Of a stretch of DNA of 64,000 nucleotides, positions 39,701-49,679 are shown one piece after another. The DNA lies in the NCBI GenBank assembly GCA_030407085.1, contig CM059586.1:83449501-83513500 (forward strand), written 5' to 3'. A program made the position numbers and the translations under genes. This DNA comes from Trichopria drosophilae. Lineage: Eukaryota; Arthropoda; Insecta; Hymenoptera; Diapriidae. The notes below the pieces were generated by a model. That model was not told the origin of the DNA. It made no database searches and worked only from the letters and a program-made list of their open reading frames with translations. Each line of letters starts with the position of its first letter. Within the stretch, counting starts at the first letter, position 1.

Positions 39701-39869
39701 GGACAAAATGGACGCCGCCGCACGCTTAAATGCAGATTTGAAAAAAGAGTATGAAACGCAACTGCAATTATTTCAGGATTTACGAGGAAAATATGAAGAG
39801 AAAGTGACTTTACTAAGCGCAGAAAATAAAGCACTTGAATCTGCCGTGCAGGCCGGTATTGGGCAGTGA
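33785..39869 (+). CDS. Uncharacterised coiled-coil protein, three exons
   Basis: Exons are 33785-34000 (72 codons, GTAAGTG donor), 36454-36537 (28 codons, TTTTCAG acceptor, GTAAGTA donor) and 39327-39869 (TTACAG acceptor, stop at 39867-39869). All junctions are phase 0. The product is 280 residues. Residues 1-90 are acidic, Ser/Thr/Pro-rich and probably disordered. From about residue 95 to 275 the sequence is an almost unbroken coiled coil rich in Glu, Lys, Leu and Gln, with REMEDLKNSL and EVKHLQEDVNKMETRISNERE as examples. There is no signal peptide or membrane segment. Long coiled coils of this kind occur in golgin, rabaptin and cytoskeletal scaffold proteins, but I cannot assign a family. 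An AATAAA follows at 39897-39902. The introns (2.45 and 2.79 kb) contain repeat fragments. The ATG at 39216 belongs to the intron and is not the start. Confidence 0.78.
34001..36453 (+). other. Intron 1 of the coiled-coil gene
   Basis: No gene inside. The stretch 35640-35850 matches 45640-45850 in reverse complement (see the element at 45334-45850). The rest is AT-rich and unassigned. Confidence 0.5.
35640..35850. repeat. Partial copy of the CACTGAGAGAAAT element
   Basis: TTGAGAGAAATTATTTACTA, TAGTTAATATAAGCTAATTT, TTCTAACAGTAACTGTAAAG and TTTGAGATAAAAATACCAGC all recur, in order but in reverse complement, at 45640-45850. The two are diverged copies of one repeat family in opposite orientation. 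Confidence 0.65.
37735..37965. repeat. Diverged solo arm related to the 59817-60884 element
   Basis: The order GTATTTTTGTCTCCCGATT, ATAATAAAAATTATCGGTC, TTTAAGCTGCC, GCACTTATTTTCAAAAATAC and AAAAAAGATTATATGCATTT follows, with many substitutions, the left arm of the element at 59817-60122. Only one arm is found here. Confidence 0.6.
38122..38762. mobile_element. Probable non-autonomous element with GGGGAA ends
   Basis: The left end reads GGGGAAAACGTTGTATC and the right end, in reverse complement, reads GGGGAATGTATCCATGAGTGG. Subterminal copies of GTGGTCCACTCATGGATAC occur at about 38540 and 38738, with the inverse near 38200-38245. The target duplication is unclear. Confidence 0.5.
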
Positions 39870-40602
39870 TCATTTTGTCATATACTTCGTTTCTGTAATA
39901 AAATAATATGAAAACCAATATCTTGTATATATTTCAATAATTTTATGAAACTGCTACCTAGATAACCAAAATGAACTAGGGATTCGAAATGATTAATTAC
40001 ATTGTGTTTCAATCAAATTTTTTACTTTCTTTTACCAATTTGAAATCATAAAGCATATCACTTCACAGCATCCAGTGTCGTCACATTTCTTTGTCAATAG
40101 TTTGAACAAAACAAATATTAAAGGAGTAGGTTGTGAACATTTGGAAACAAAGAACAAACCGATCTACGTGAAGACTATTCGGTATGTCGTATCACTTGAA
40201 GTGAAGTCCAGGGGCCAAATGATTTGTTTTCTATATTTCCTCTGTGTATAAACGGATTAAATATTTTGTTGATAGAAAATTTAATTTATTTGGCAAATTG
40301 TTTTCGTACATAAAGATAAAACAGGTAACTGTCTAGTGATCTATAAATGAATTAACATTATTCGGCCCTCTGAATTCTGGGCAAAAACAAAAATCATATT
40401 GATCTTTAAATGATCCATAAACTTATTTCTAAGGACAACTTAAACGTCAACTAAGTTAAATAGTCCACTTGAAACGCCGAAGGTTGTTAACATTTAATGT
40501 TAGAAAATACTTCTGCGATTCTTTCCGAGAAAACAAAATAATAAATATAATCGGGAAATCGAGATTGATCGATTCATTAAAATTTCACATAGTAATAATA
40601 TA
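39870..40602. other. Intergenic stretch after the coiled-coil gene
   Basis: Contains the presumed 3' UTR with AATAAA at 39897-39902. Nothing else recognised. Confidence 0.5.
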
Positions 40603-40999
40603 CAGTAGTCTCTGTCCTAATCTAACCTGTCCAATTCTAATCGCTGTCCTATTCTAACTGGAATTTGCTGCCCTATTCTAACTTTCCCCTTGTTTCTATC
40701 TCCCCACCAAAGTGCATGCGGAATATGCGTGTGATTACATATACACATAGATGGCTTTGTGCACATGCATGTATATACATATATACATCGCGGTAAAGTT
40801 ACGTAACCTCAAATGTATTTCCAACTTCGAGTAGCAAAACCTACAACTTTCAAAGTGCGTATAACACAGCATGCGCATGCGCAAAAATGTAGGAGAAGAG
40901 CAAAATGCGTCTTTAGTGGGGGCACGGTAGCCACTTAGAATAGGACAGCGCGCCGCCATTTTCTTAAAACCAAATATTAAAATAGGACAGAGACTACTG
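40603..40999. mobile_element. Pogo-type MITE, 397 bp
   Basis: The perfect terminal inverted repeat CAGTAGTCTCTGTCCTA at 40603-40619 is mirrored at 40983-40999. TA flanks both ends (40601-40602 and 41000-41001). CAG...CTG termini with a TA duplication are the pogo/Tigger branch of the Tc1-mariner superfamily. The left end carries four near-tandem copies of a CTGTCCTATTCTAAC-type motif and the right end carries inverted copies, which look like repeated transposase-binding sites. No coding capacity. Confidence 0.85.
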
Positions 41000-41096
41000 T
41001 ATGTTTTTTTTTCTAAAAGCGTTAATTTTTACTTATGCACATTTAATATTAACTTAATATTTATATCTTAACTGTATGAATCGTATGTGGAATAAA

Positions 41097-42221
41097 TTAA
41101 AGTGGGTGACAGGCAACACATAAAACAGCTCTGTGATGAGAACAGACTGGTCGATAACACTTTAAACAGCAGTAAGCTGACGCTCTAGCTTTTTTATTTT
41201 TCGGGCAAAATGCACACCTTCGAGTCTTTTCCAGTTTATTCCCACTTATTTCGGGCAATCTTCCTTCAATATGAAGGATATCTTGAATAACACTTTTTAA
41301 GGAAGTCTGTGTTACTTCAGGACTATGAAAACGCCTTTCCATTTCTGGCGATACCAATTCAAGCGCAAGCTGTTTCAAAAAGTCTCTACGGCCCAACTTT
41401 TCCCTATTAAAATTGTAGGATACGTTAGCATCAACACTGGCTTGATCTAACATACCGAAAAAAAATTGCATCGGCCACCGAGTTGTTTTCCGAAATGTAA
41501 AATATGAACTGCATATCCCATCATACAGATTCTTTCTTTTGCGTACAATTTGACGTAAACTTCCGGCAACAACTTTCGTACCGAAAAGCCTTTCGTAGGC
41601 TAACAATTGTTCATTAATCACATGATGTTGGGAGCTTGTGTACAATTTTTTACGATTTTCTCCATATTGCTTAAATATCTCCCGAATCGGAGCTAATTTA
41701 TCTACTTCTTTATTTTCGGATGTAGTTTTTGTACTGCCAAAATTTAAGTGAGCTATTAAAGTTTGAAACCTATATAACGCCATCGTAGCACGGTACATAT
41801 TTGATCCGAATTCAACTGACCACATCTCATCAGAAGTGGTGCGTTCATTATTTTGAACTCCTGAAAAATATAAAAGCCCAAAAAATGCCTTGAGTTCGCT
41901 TTTATTTGTTGGTATATAATATTTGCAGGCTGCGATATGAGCTGACTTTTCACCAGCTATTGCAAGGGCTTCATTCGTATATTTCACTATAAGGTTTAAC
42001 AAACTATCGGAAAAAATATAGCTCCAAGTATCATATGCAGTAAGCAAATTTTTTTTCGGTAATTTTTTTGAACGTAACGTAGAATCAAGATCGTCATTTC
42101 CGTTGTCTGATAGTACTTCTTGTTCCATCATATTCTCTTCATCCGAGTCGGGCTCCAATTTTATATCACAATCGTTCTGAAGAAGATGTCGAAGCACTTC
42201 ATAACTCTCTGCATCTGTCAT
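41097..42221 (-). CDS. piggyBac transposase-derived protein lacking the catalytic core
   Basis: The open frame encodes 374 residues from the ATG at 42221. It keeps the N-terminal acidic region and the piggyBac domain start (YFSGVQNNERTTSDEMWS). It then has HHVINEQLLAYERLFGTK, where the family has a catalytic Asp in an IDEQL-type motif; here that Asp is Asn. The family's central block with the second and third catalytic Asp is absent. The frame continues at FRKTTRWPMQFFFGMLD near the end of the domain and finishes with a Cys/His-rich zinc-binding tail (CAFCPKNKK...CLKCYRPVCSHH...CVACHPL). Typical piggyBac transposases have about 550-600 residues. A CTTTTCAG acceptor lies just upstream of the ATG, so the hydrophobic stretch reached by starting at 42281 is probably intron. 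It is either an internally deleted transposon or a domesticated gene. No flanking TTAA termini were found. Confidence 0.8.
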   Translation of the reverse strand: MTDAESYEVLRHLLQNDCDIKLEPDSDEENMMEQEVLSDNGNDDLDSTLRSKKLPKKNLLTAYDTWSYIFSDSLLNLIVKYTNEALAIAGEKSAHIAACKYYIPTNKSELKAFFGLLYFSGVQNNERTTSDEMWSVEFGSNMYRATMALYRFQTLIAHLNFGSTKTTSENKEVDKLAPIREIFKQYGENRKKLYTSSQHHVINEQLLAYERLFGTKVVAGSLRQIVRKRKNLYDGICSSYFTFRKTTRWPMQFFFGMLDQASVDANVSYNFNREKLGRRDFLKQLALELVSPEMERRFHSPEVTQTSLKSVIQDILHIEGRLPEISGNKLEKTRRCAFCPKNKKARASAYCCLKCYRPVCSHHRAVLCVACHPL

Positions 42222-42281
42222 CTTGACAACTGAAAAGACATATAGTATTGCAATAAATGATGTTAATTTAAAGAAAAGCAT

Positions 42282-43783
42282 TCTCGAGCGAATAGTTTAT
42301 ATTCAATTGTTCATCATTTTAAGTCTGGTATTATGTGAAAAGAGTATATTTATATCCCAGTAACTTCAATGTATGCACGGTGAAAAATTGTCAAACAAAA
42401 TCTTACCATCTCATATGATAATGTAGATCCAGATATGCGAAAAATTGTTATTATTTCTGACAAAAAAAAAATCTATAATTTTTGTAATGTTTACTAGCGG
42501 TATTATAAATATTTCACAAATGTATGATAAACTGTACAAAAATCATAGTAATCTTTATGAAACGTAATAAACATTTAGACACATGAAACAAGTTGATCGC
42601 TAAACATGTGTATCATTAAAATCTGGTTCTTAAAAAAAATGATACTTATTATTAATGACTTGAAGTTTTTCGTTTGATTGGTATTTTTTCAATAAAAGGC
42701 AACTCGCATAGGCTGACAGTGCATTTACAAATCATCAATTAATCCTAAGCAGTAAAATCGGCCTAAAAAATCCATAATGACAGATCCATTATGACGGAAA
42801 ATCTGTATAATCTTGAAGTAACAAGTTACAAATTAATTCGCTTCATTCAAATACAAATTGATTAATATACTATTTTAATGATTATTTCTAATCTGATTTT
42901 ATATCTTCAATAGTCGAAGTTGTATTAAATGATATTAGAGTTTTTAGATATCTTTTAAAAGAACTTTTTGGAAAATTTAGAATTGAAATTCTTTTTCATA
43001 CTCTTTGTTTAAGTATAGTTTTCTTTAATAGTAGAAGGGGTAAACGAGTACTTTTGAATAAGAAACGGTGTACCATTTATAGTCATGGTCATTATTTTAA
43101 AAAATGTTAGTTTTTTACACACCCGTAACGTTTTATGGCATTTATTTTTGCATTACATTTTTATTTTCACGTGCTGAATAATTTCATATAACACGCTTTA
43201 CTGATATGTAAATACGCGGTTTTTGTGCAGGTATGACAAAAAAGTGTGTTAGAAGGGTTACAAAGTTTGTTACTGGGTTACTATGTTACTTTGTGTATAA
43301 ATATTTTTAATAAAATTAAAATCTTTCGTTATGAATTACATGCATCTCTTATTCTTTCCCTAAACTACCTAAATTACTTTATTAACGTTGAAAAATCCGC
43401 TGAAAAATAACATGTTCCTATTTGTACCTCGGGATTTTCCTATTTACCCCATCTTTTTTAGTTTACCGCAAAAAAGCTACATTTTTCGTTTCGATATTCC
43501 GATAATAAATGACACCGTACAAATTTATTAAACTCTGGGAAAAGTTTCACAATGAGATAAAGTTTCAAATGACACTTGTTACCAGTAGAGTTGTTTCACT
43601 TTTCTGTTATAACACAAAATAAAAGTTATCCGCTTTGCCCCGTATTACCTTACTCAAAAATTACCCAAAACAAGTTAACGAAAATGGATTGAAAACTTAA
43701 GATTTTGAATTCTACCGAATACTTGAATTCCATTTCGGAATTCGGGAATGATAATTCGTTAATTATTCCGAGTTGTAGGAATT
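42282..43783. other. Gene-free stretch
   Basis: Would hold the upstream non-coding exon and promoter of the piggyBac-derived gene if it is spliced. I could not locate either. AT-rich, otherwise nothing recognised. Confidence 0.4.
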
Positions 43784-43963
43784 CCCAGGCAGCAAAATAG
43801 AAAAGAGTTCAGAATGACTTCGAAATGTGCTCGAGAAGAAATCAGATGTCAGAATGAGATCTTTATGAACCCATGTTCAGAAAACCCTCAGAAAGTGGGA
43901 CATCTGACTTCCTTTACAGCATATTTCGAAATCATTCTGAACTCTTTTATTTTGCTGTCTGGG
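43784..43963. mobile_element. Foldback MITE, 180 bp
   Basis: CCCAGGCAGCAAAATAGAAAAG...AGAATGA.TTCGAAAT at the left is mirrored by ATTTCGAAATCATTCTGAAC...TTTTGCTGTCTGGG at the right, giving arms of about 45 bp. The open frame through it is an artefact of the inverted repeat. Confidence 0.75.
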
Positions 43964-44007
43964 TTAACAAGAATTAAACATTCTCCATTTGAATACTTTA
44001 AGAAGTA

Positions 44008-45032
44008 GGGGAGAGTGGGGTAATTCGGCCATATTAAGCCATTTCGAGGATTTGCACAAGAGAAATAAACAGATTTGATTTTGATATGGTTTGTTCGAAA
44101 GGTTATTTAATTGCGCAACTTTGTGTATTATGCTTTATACTGCAGGTGTTGTCATTCGGCAGAAAACAAACACCTAAAAAAAAGTTGAAAGTGGCCGAAT
44201 TTCCCCAACCCATGGGGTAAATAGGCCATGCCGTTGGGTAATTCGGCCATATCGTTTTATTCGATTCTTGCACAATAAAGTGCAGTAGGACCACTTTGGA
44301 AAAACAAATATTTAACATTTACAGATAAGGAACTTTGACACAATATTTGTTTTAAATACTAAATCGAACAAAATTTGGAAAAATTGAGGAATTTTGAAAT
44401 ATTCAGCAGCTTTAAACACTGACATGCCACTTTGAACTGCTACCGCAGCATCACGTAATGATTCGGAACTGTTTTTCTCAGTCTTTTGTAAATAATTTCG
44501 TACCATTTTATACACTTAGCAAAAAAGAAACAAAAGTAGTATTTTTAAAAATAACAAGAATAAATAACAACAACAATAAATAAACGTTAAAAGAACAAAA
44601 AAATGAGTTATTGAGTTACAACGACTTTTAAAACGAAATCCTTAATGGCCGATTTACCCCATCAAAAAGTGGCCGAATTGCCCCACCAATATTTTTTTTA
44701 CTAAAAGACAATTTTTCTTACAATGCTTCTCACACTCACCACTGCTTACATGTCAAAACTTTACATACGACTGCAGTTTCCAGACCCATCACTTAATTTA
44801 TAACAACAACATACGGTTTTCTCAGAATAACCTTATGAACAAAATCAAAATATTACATTGTTGAATCGATGAAAATAAATCACTCCCGTTACATGGCGTA
44901 AACAAAATAAGAAATATAATGTTTTGGAAATCAGATATACACCATATAAGTATTTGAAATTTGTGTACGGCACGCTTCCCGCCTTAACCAACACAGAGAT
45001 AAATCAAGTGGCCGAATTACCCCACTCTTCCC
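44008..45032 (-). mobile_element. Pogo-like element with degenerate transposase start
   Basis: The terminal repeats GGGGAGAGTGGGGTAATTCG (left) and GGGAAGAGTGGGGTAATTCG (right, reverse complement) are flanked by TA (44006-44007 and 45033-45034). Further copies of the GTGGCCGAATT(A/G)CCCCA motif occur inside, in both orientations. The interior holds a short minus-strand remnant of a psq-type helix-turn-helix. The element is 1025 bp, too short for a full transposase, so it is a deletion derivative. Confidence 0.8.
44312..44515 (-). pseudogene. Pogo-like transposase N-terminus, psq helix-turn-helix remnant
   Basis: The sequence MVRNYLQKTEKNSSESLRDA, followed by VAVQSGMSVFKAAEYFKIP, matches the psq/CENP-B-like DNA-binding N-terminus of pogo-family transposases (MVR-Y-RKT...L..A...V..G.S...AA..F.IP). 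After about 45 residues the similarity stops and no DDE domain follows. It lies inside the 44008-45032 element and reads on the minus strand, so that element derives from an autonomous pogo-like transposon. Confidence 0.75.
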
Positions 45033-45333
45033 TATGATAAATTTAGTATTATTAGCGAACGAACAATTTTTGTTATATACAGAAAAATGACAAACAATAG
45101 TTTTGGTTAATGAAGAATAATAATTTTCGCACGAAAAAAAAATTTAAATTGCGTAGGCAACTATCCATAAATTTTTTCGACTTTCGGACGAAATAAAAAA
45201 TGTGCTTTCTTAGAAAAGGCCGCAAAATTTGTGAAACTTTAAACGTTTAAGGTAGTTCTCCGCAAAATCACTTTTCTTCCGATTTTTTTAAGAAAAGGAG
45301 GTTTGGTGGAATTTTAAGCAAGGATTTCGATGC

Positions 45334-45850
45334 ACACTGAGAGAAATGTTTGTTTACAGGTAATGTAATAACTTCATATTAAATCTAACAGAATTTAGAT
45401 TTTGATCTTAATAAGGTAAGGTACTTTATCCAGAAGTTACCATAATCTGAGATTCGGTTATATTTGTTATGTTAATAGTTAATATAAGAATTTTAAATAT
45501 TAATGTTGGGTTCATTACGTGAGATCTATAGAATTATATTTACGCGTTTACAGTTTCGCCGAAAGAGAGATAAACAAAGATATACGCGCGAAGTCATTCG
45601 ATTTTTGTCGAATTTTTCGATGCATTGTTGACATGCGCAGTTTAAACGACAGTTAACGAACGCTCATTGAATGTTAAAATATAAGAGTTAATACACAATA
45701 ACATATATGCAGGAAAGTGCTGGTATTTTCATCTCAAAGTTATTTCTTATTTGTAGTTATTGACTTTACAGTTGCTGTTAGAACTTTAAAGTTAATGAAA
45801 GAGTCTTGAAATTAGCTTACACTAACTATTAGTAAATAATTTTCTCGGTG
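45334..45850. mobile_element. Non-autonomous element with CACTGAGAGAAAT ends
   Basis: CACTGAGAGAAAT near 45335 is mirrored by ATTTTCTCGGTG at 45839-45850. A GCA can be read as a 3 bp duplication (left GCA before ACTGAG at 45335 onward, right GCA after CTCGGT). Its right 200 bp recur in inverse orientation at 35640-35850. No coding capacity. Confidence 0.55.
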
Positions 45851-46421
45851 CAGGAACTATCATGAAAAAAACTGAAAAATATGCACTTTTTCATTAAAAA
45901 TTCAAACTTTAAGCGACTTGCAGGCCGGATTAATGTCGTTTTAAACAAAAACGTTTTTTTTTCGATATTCTACAAGAATCTACTCGAAAGTAAAATTCTA
46001 TTTTTTTTTAACCACCCTAATGTACATTTTTAATTATTGTTCTGTGATGTACATAGTGTATATGAAATTAATAAGACAAAAAACGATATTACGTATTATA
46101 ATGTATAGAACGTCACAATGTATACATCCATTTAATTACTTCACCTAATTATCTTCCGGTCCTGTATATTAGAGAAAATCCACATGTCGCATGTGCGTGC
46201 GCATTATTTGCAGGTTATATACAAGTTGCGGAAAACAAGTTGCACCTAACCAAGAAAATTTGTTGAAAAGAAACCTCCGATGTGGCAGAATTTGTTAGTA
46301 TCGTAATTTTATTTATCGAAATAGCGTAGATAAAAAAAAGCACAATTTTACCTAATATTTCTCGATTAGGACGAAATATCTGCGGTATTATAGTTTCATT
46401 GCAAACAAAACAAAAACAAAT

Positions 46422-49400
46422 ATGTTATTGGGAACCTCAGATTCAGCGAATTCGAATATTCAAAATTGTGCAGAAAAGTCCAAAAATAAAATTACATACC
46501 TCCAAAATCCATTAAAGTCTGAATACGATAAAAAAGAATACAGAGTTATACAATTGCCGAATGGCTTGAAAGCTCTGTTAATCGAAGATTTCTCAACGAC
46601 TGAAACAACCGATGATGGAACTGCCTCCAGTCAGAAAAGCATTGACGAAGAAGAATCAGAAGAAGAGGACGAATCCAACGATGAAAGTGAAGAATGTGAC
46701 GATGAAGACGGCAACGAAATAGATATGGAAGATTCACATTCGATGAATGACAATGAAAAAGAATGTAATATGTCGAAAAATAAAAAAGAAGAAAAACGAG
46801 CCGCTTGTGCGATGTGTGTTGGTGTCGGTAGTTTCAGTGACCCCATCGAAATACAAGGTTTGGCACATTTTCTGGAACACATGGTATTTATGGGATCTAC
46901 CAAATATCCAATGGAAAACGGTTTTGATGCATTTATAAAAAAATGGGGTGGATCAAATAATGCTGTGACAGACTGCGAACAAACAGTGTTTCACTTTGAA
47001 ATTCAAGAAAAACATCTTCAATCTGCCTTAGATCGTTTCGCTCAATTCTTTATAAGTCCTTTAATGAGCAAAGATGCTATCAGTCGAGAACGAGAAGCTG
47101 TCGAAAGTGAATTTCAAATGGCCATACCATCGGATTATTATCGAAAAGAACAACTGTTTTGTAGTTTTGCGAAACCAAATCATCCGGCTAACAAGTTTAC
47201 TTGGGGAAATTTGATAACTTTAAAAGATAATATTAAAGATGACGATTATTTATATACTAAACTTCATGAATTTCGGGAACGTCACTACAGTGCCCACAGA
47301 ATGACATTGGCAGTACAAGCTAGATTACCTTTAGACACATTAGAACAATTTGTAATCGAATGTTTCTCCGATATACCCAGCAATAACCTACCAGCTGACG
47401 ACTTTACGTTAACCGAATATCACGGATACGAATCGTTCAATACACCTTCGTTCACAAAAATGTATAAAATTAAACCGGTGAAAGCAACGTGTCAGGTAGA
47501 ATTAACATGGGTTATGCCACCGCAGCATAAATTGTACAAGAATAAACCCCACCAATATGTCTCCTGGATTATTGGTCATGAAGGAAAAGGTTCTTTAATC
47601 AGCTATTTGCGTAAAAAAATGTGGTGTTTAGATATTTTCAGCGGCAACGGTGAAAGTGGTTTGGAACATAGTTCTATGTACGCATTATTCAGCCTGTGCT
47701 TAGTATTAACCGACGAGGGACATTTACACTTGAAAGAAGTGCTCGATGCAGTTTTCTCGTACTTGGCAATGGTTCAACGTGAAGGGCCTCAAATAAGAAT
47801 TTTTAACGAAATTAAAAATATTGAAGATACTTTATTCAAATTTGCAGACGAAATATCACCCGAGGATAATGTAGAGAACCTTTGCGAGTGCATGCCGTTC
47901 TACGAACCTTACGACTATCTCACCGGCAGTTGCCTGTATTTCGAATATGATCCCCAAGCTATTAAATCCTGCCTGGATGCCTTATATCCTGAAAGAACTA
48001 ATATTATTATAAACGATAAGAAATTTGATGATACAAATTTTAATTTAATTGAACCGTGGTTTCAAACAAAGTATTTGCAATGTGATATACCTGAAGCATG
48101 GATAAATGATTGGAAAAATATAAAACCGTTACCAGAATTTCACCTGCCTGAACCAAATCAATATATTACGACTGATTTCAGTATTATTTCTCGGTCCGAA
48201 AATATTTCCAAATACCCATGGAAAATTCTGTGTAACGATTTGTTAGAAGTCTGGTACAGACCAGACACAAAATTTAATTTACCTGAATGCCAAATGAAGT
48301 TTTATTTAATTACCCCTCTTGCTACCGAATCGCCACATACATTCGTTATATTAGACTTGTATGTCAAGATATTGAAACATTTGCTAGTTGAAGAATTGTA
48401 TCCTGCCGTAGCTGCAGAATTAAAGTACTTTATATATGTTCAAGAAAAAGGAATAATAATTAATCTCAATGGATTTAATCAAAATTTACCTCTACTATTG
48501 AACACGATAATAAAAGGAATGGCAGATTTACCAAATTTAGTTCGCGAAGACTTGTTTAATGTGATGAAAATTGAACTATTAAAATTATTTTACAATACTT
48601 TTTCGAAACCTAGTAAATTAGCTAAAGATGTAAGGTTATCGATTTTAAAATTAAAACATTGGACTGCAATCGATAGACATTCTGCTCTGTTGGATGTAGA
48701 TTTTAAAATGTTCCTAAATACTGTTAAGACTATTACTGATCATCTGTATATTCAGTGCCTTGTGCAAGGAAACGTAACGCAGGAAGTAGTTTTAGAAAAT
48801 ATTGAAAAATGTGTGAAGCTATTAAATTGTAAGCCGTTACTGCCCAATACCAGACCTGAAATTCAAGTAAACAAAATTCCAATGCTAGAAAAATGTTGCA
48901 GGGTACAAAATTTAAATCCGACCGATGCCAACTCGATAGTAACGAATTACTATCAGTCAGACCCACTTTCTATTAAATTATCTGTAATAATCGAATTTAT
49001 CAGTGCGATAATGGAAGAACCGTTATTCAATCAACTTCGTACTCAAGAACAACTTGGTTACAATGTGTTCTGTGAAATGAGAGATACATATAATATTTTA
49101 GGGTACTCGATTACTGTTGCAACACAAGCTGATAAGTATACGACTGAACATGTTGACGAAAGAATTGAAGCTTTTGTGGAATCTTTCATAACCACGCTCA
49201 ACACTATGCCCCAAGAAGAATTTGATGATTTCAAAGAATCGTTGTTAAAGTGGAAACAATGTGCTGATATTCAGTTACAATACGAGGTCTCGAGAAACTG
49301 GACAGAAATAATTAAAGATACTTACATGTTTGATCGCAGAGATCAAGAAATATCTACGATTAAGGGAATAACAATTAACGATGTTAAAGAATGGCTAATA

Positions 49401-49679
49401 TCACACACTCGTGGTGGAAGTAATTATAAAAAAATTAGTGTTCAAGTCGTAGGAACTGCTCCAAATGCAGTGCACGAAGAAGAAACTAACGACGATACTA
49501 TTTCTGGAAAAGATTTATCCGTTAATCCCAATTTATTGAATATTAAACACCATTTAAAGCACCTGCCGTTCAATTCAGTGCAAGAATTCACCAAAGAATC
49601 GGATTATTGTATCATGGACATTGAACAATTTAAGAGCAGGCTGGAATCTTTTCCTTGCATTTCTTCCACGCACATTTGA
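46422..49679 (+). CDS. NRDC: Nardilysin (M16 zinc metallopeptidase)
   Basis: M16A peptidase of the insulysin/nardilysin branch, cleaving peptides before Arg in dibasic pairs. The 1085-residue frame is uninterrupted. The inverted zinc site is H149-F-L-E152-H153 (GLAHFLEHMVFMGS), with the third ligand Glu at about 230 in EAVESEFQ, 78 residues later as in insulysin. Inside the first M16 domain, at about residues 59-116, sits a highly acidic insert (EEESEEEDESNDE...), the hallmark of nardilysin against insulin-degrading enzyme. The GSNNAVTDCEQTVFHFEI segment, the middle M16 repeat and the C-terminal LRTQEQLGYNVFCEMRDT motif are intact. Length compares with about 1150 in mammals. An AATAAA follows at 49712-49717. 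No introns were found, and no N-terminal signal peptide is seen, fitting a cytosolic protein. Confidence 0.95.
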   Translation: MLLGTSDSANSNIQNCAEKSKNKITYLQNPLKSEYDKKEYRVIQLPNGLKALLIEDFSTTETTDDGTASSQKSIDEEESEEEDESNDESEECDDEDGNEIDMEDSHSMNDNEKECNMSKNKKEEKRAACAMCVGVGSFSDPIEIQGLAHFLEHMVFMGSTKYPMENGFDAFIKKWGGSNNAVTDCEQTVFHFEIQEKHLQSALDRFAQFFISPLMSKDAISREREAVESEFQMAIPSDYYRKEQLFCSFAKPNHPANKFTWGNLITLKDNIKDDDYLYTKLHEFRERHYSAHRMTLAVQARLPLDTLEQFVIECFSDIPSNNLPADDFTLTEYHGYESFNTPSFTKMYKIKPVKATCQVELTWVMPPQHKLYKNKPHQYVSWIIGHEGKGSLISYLRKKMWCLDIFSGNGESGLEHSSMYALFSLCLVLTDEGHLHLKEVLDAVFSYLAMVQREGPQIRIFNEIKNIEDTLFKFADEISPEDNVENLCECMPFYEPYDYLTGSCLYFEYDPQAIKSCLDALYPERTNIIINDKKFDDTNFNLIEPWFQTKYLQCDIPEAWINDWKNIKPLPEFHLPEPNQYITTDFSIISRSENISKYPWKILCNDLLEVWYRPDTKFNLPECQMKFYLITPLATESPHTFVILDLYVKILKHLLVEELYPAVAAELKYFIYVQEKGIIINLNGFNQNLPLLLNTIIKGMADLPNLVREDLFNVMKIELLKLFYNTFSKPSKLAKDVRLSILKLKHWTAIDRHSALLDVDFKMFLNTVKTITDHLYIQCLVQGNVTQEVVLENIEKCVKLLNCKPLLPNTRPEIQVNKIPMLEKCCRVQNLNPTDANSIVTNYYQSDPLSIKLSVIIEFISAIMEEPLFNQLRTQEQLGYNVFCEMRDTYNILGYSITVATQADKYTTEHVDERIEAFVESFITTLNTMPQEEFDDFKESLLKWKQCADIQLQYEVSRNWTEIIKDTYMFDRRDQEISTIKGITINDVKEWLISHTRGGSNYKKISVQVVGTAPNAVHEEETNDDTISGKDLSVNPNLLNIKHHLKHLPFNSVQEFTKESDYCIMDIEQFKSRLESFPCISSTHI

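Noticed and set aside
42222..42281. Hydrophobic N-terminus looking like a signal peptide on the piggyBac-derived protein
   Set aside because: It is T-rich sequence ending in CTTTTCAG directly before the next ATG, so it is better read as an intron end.
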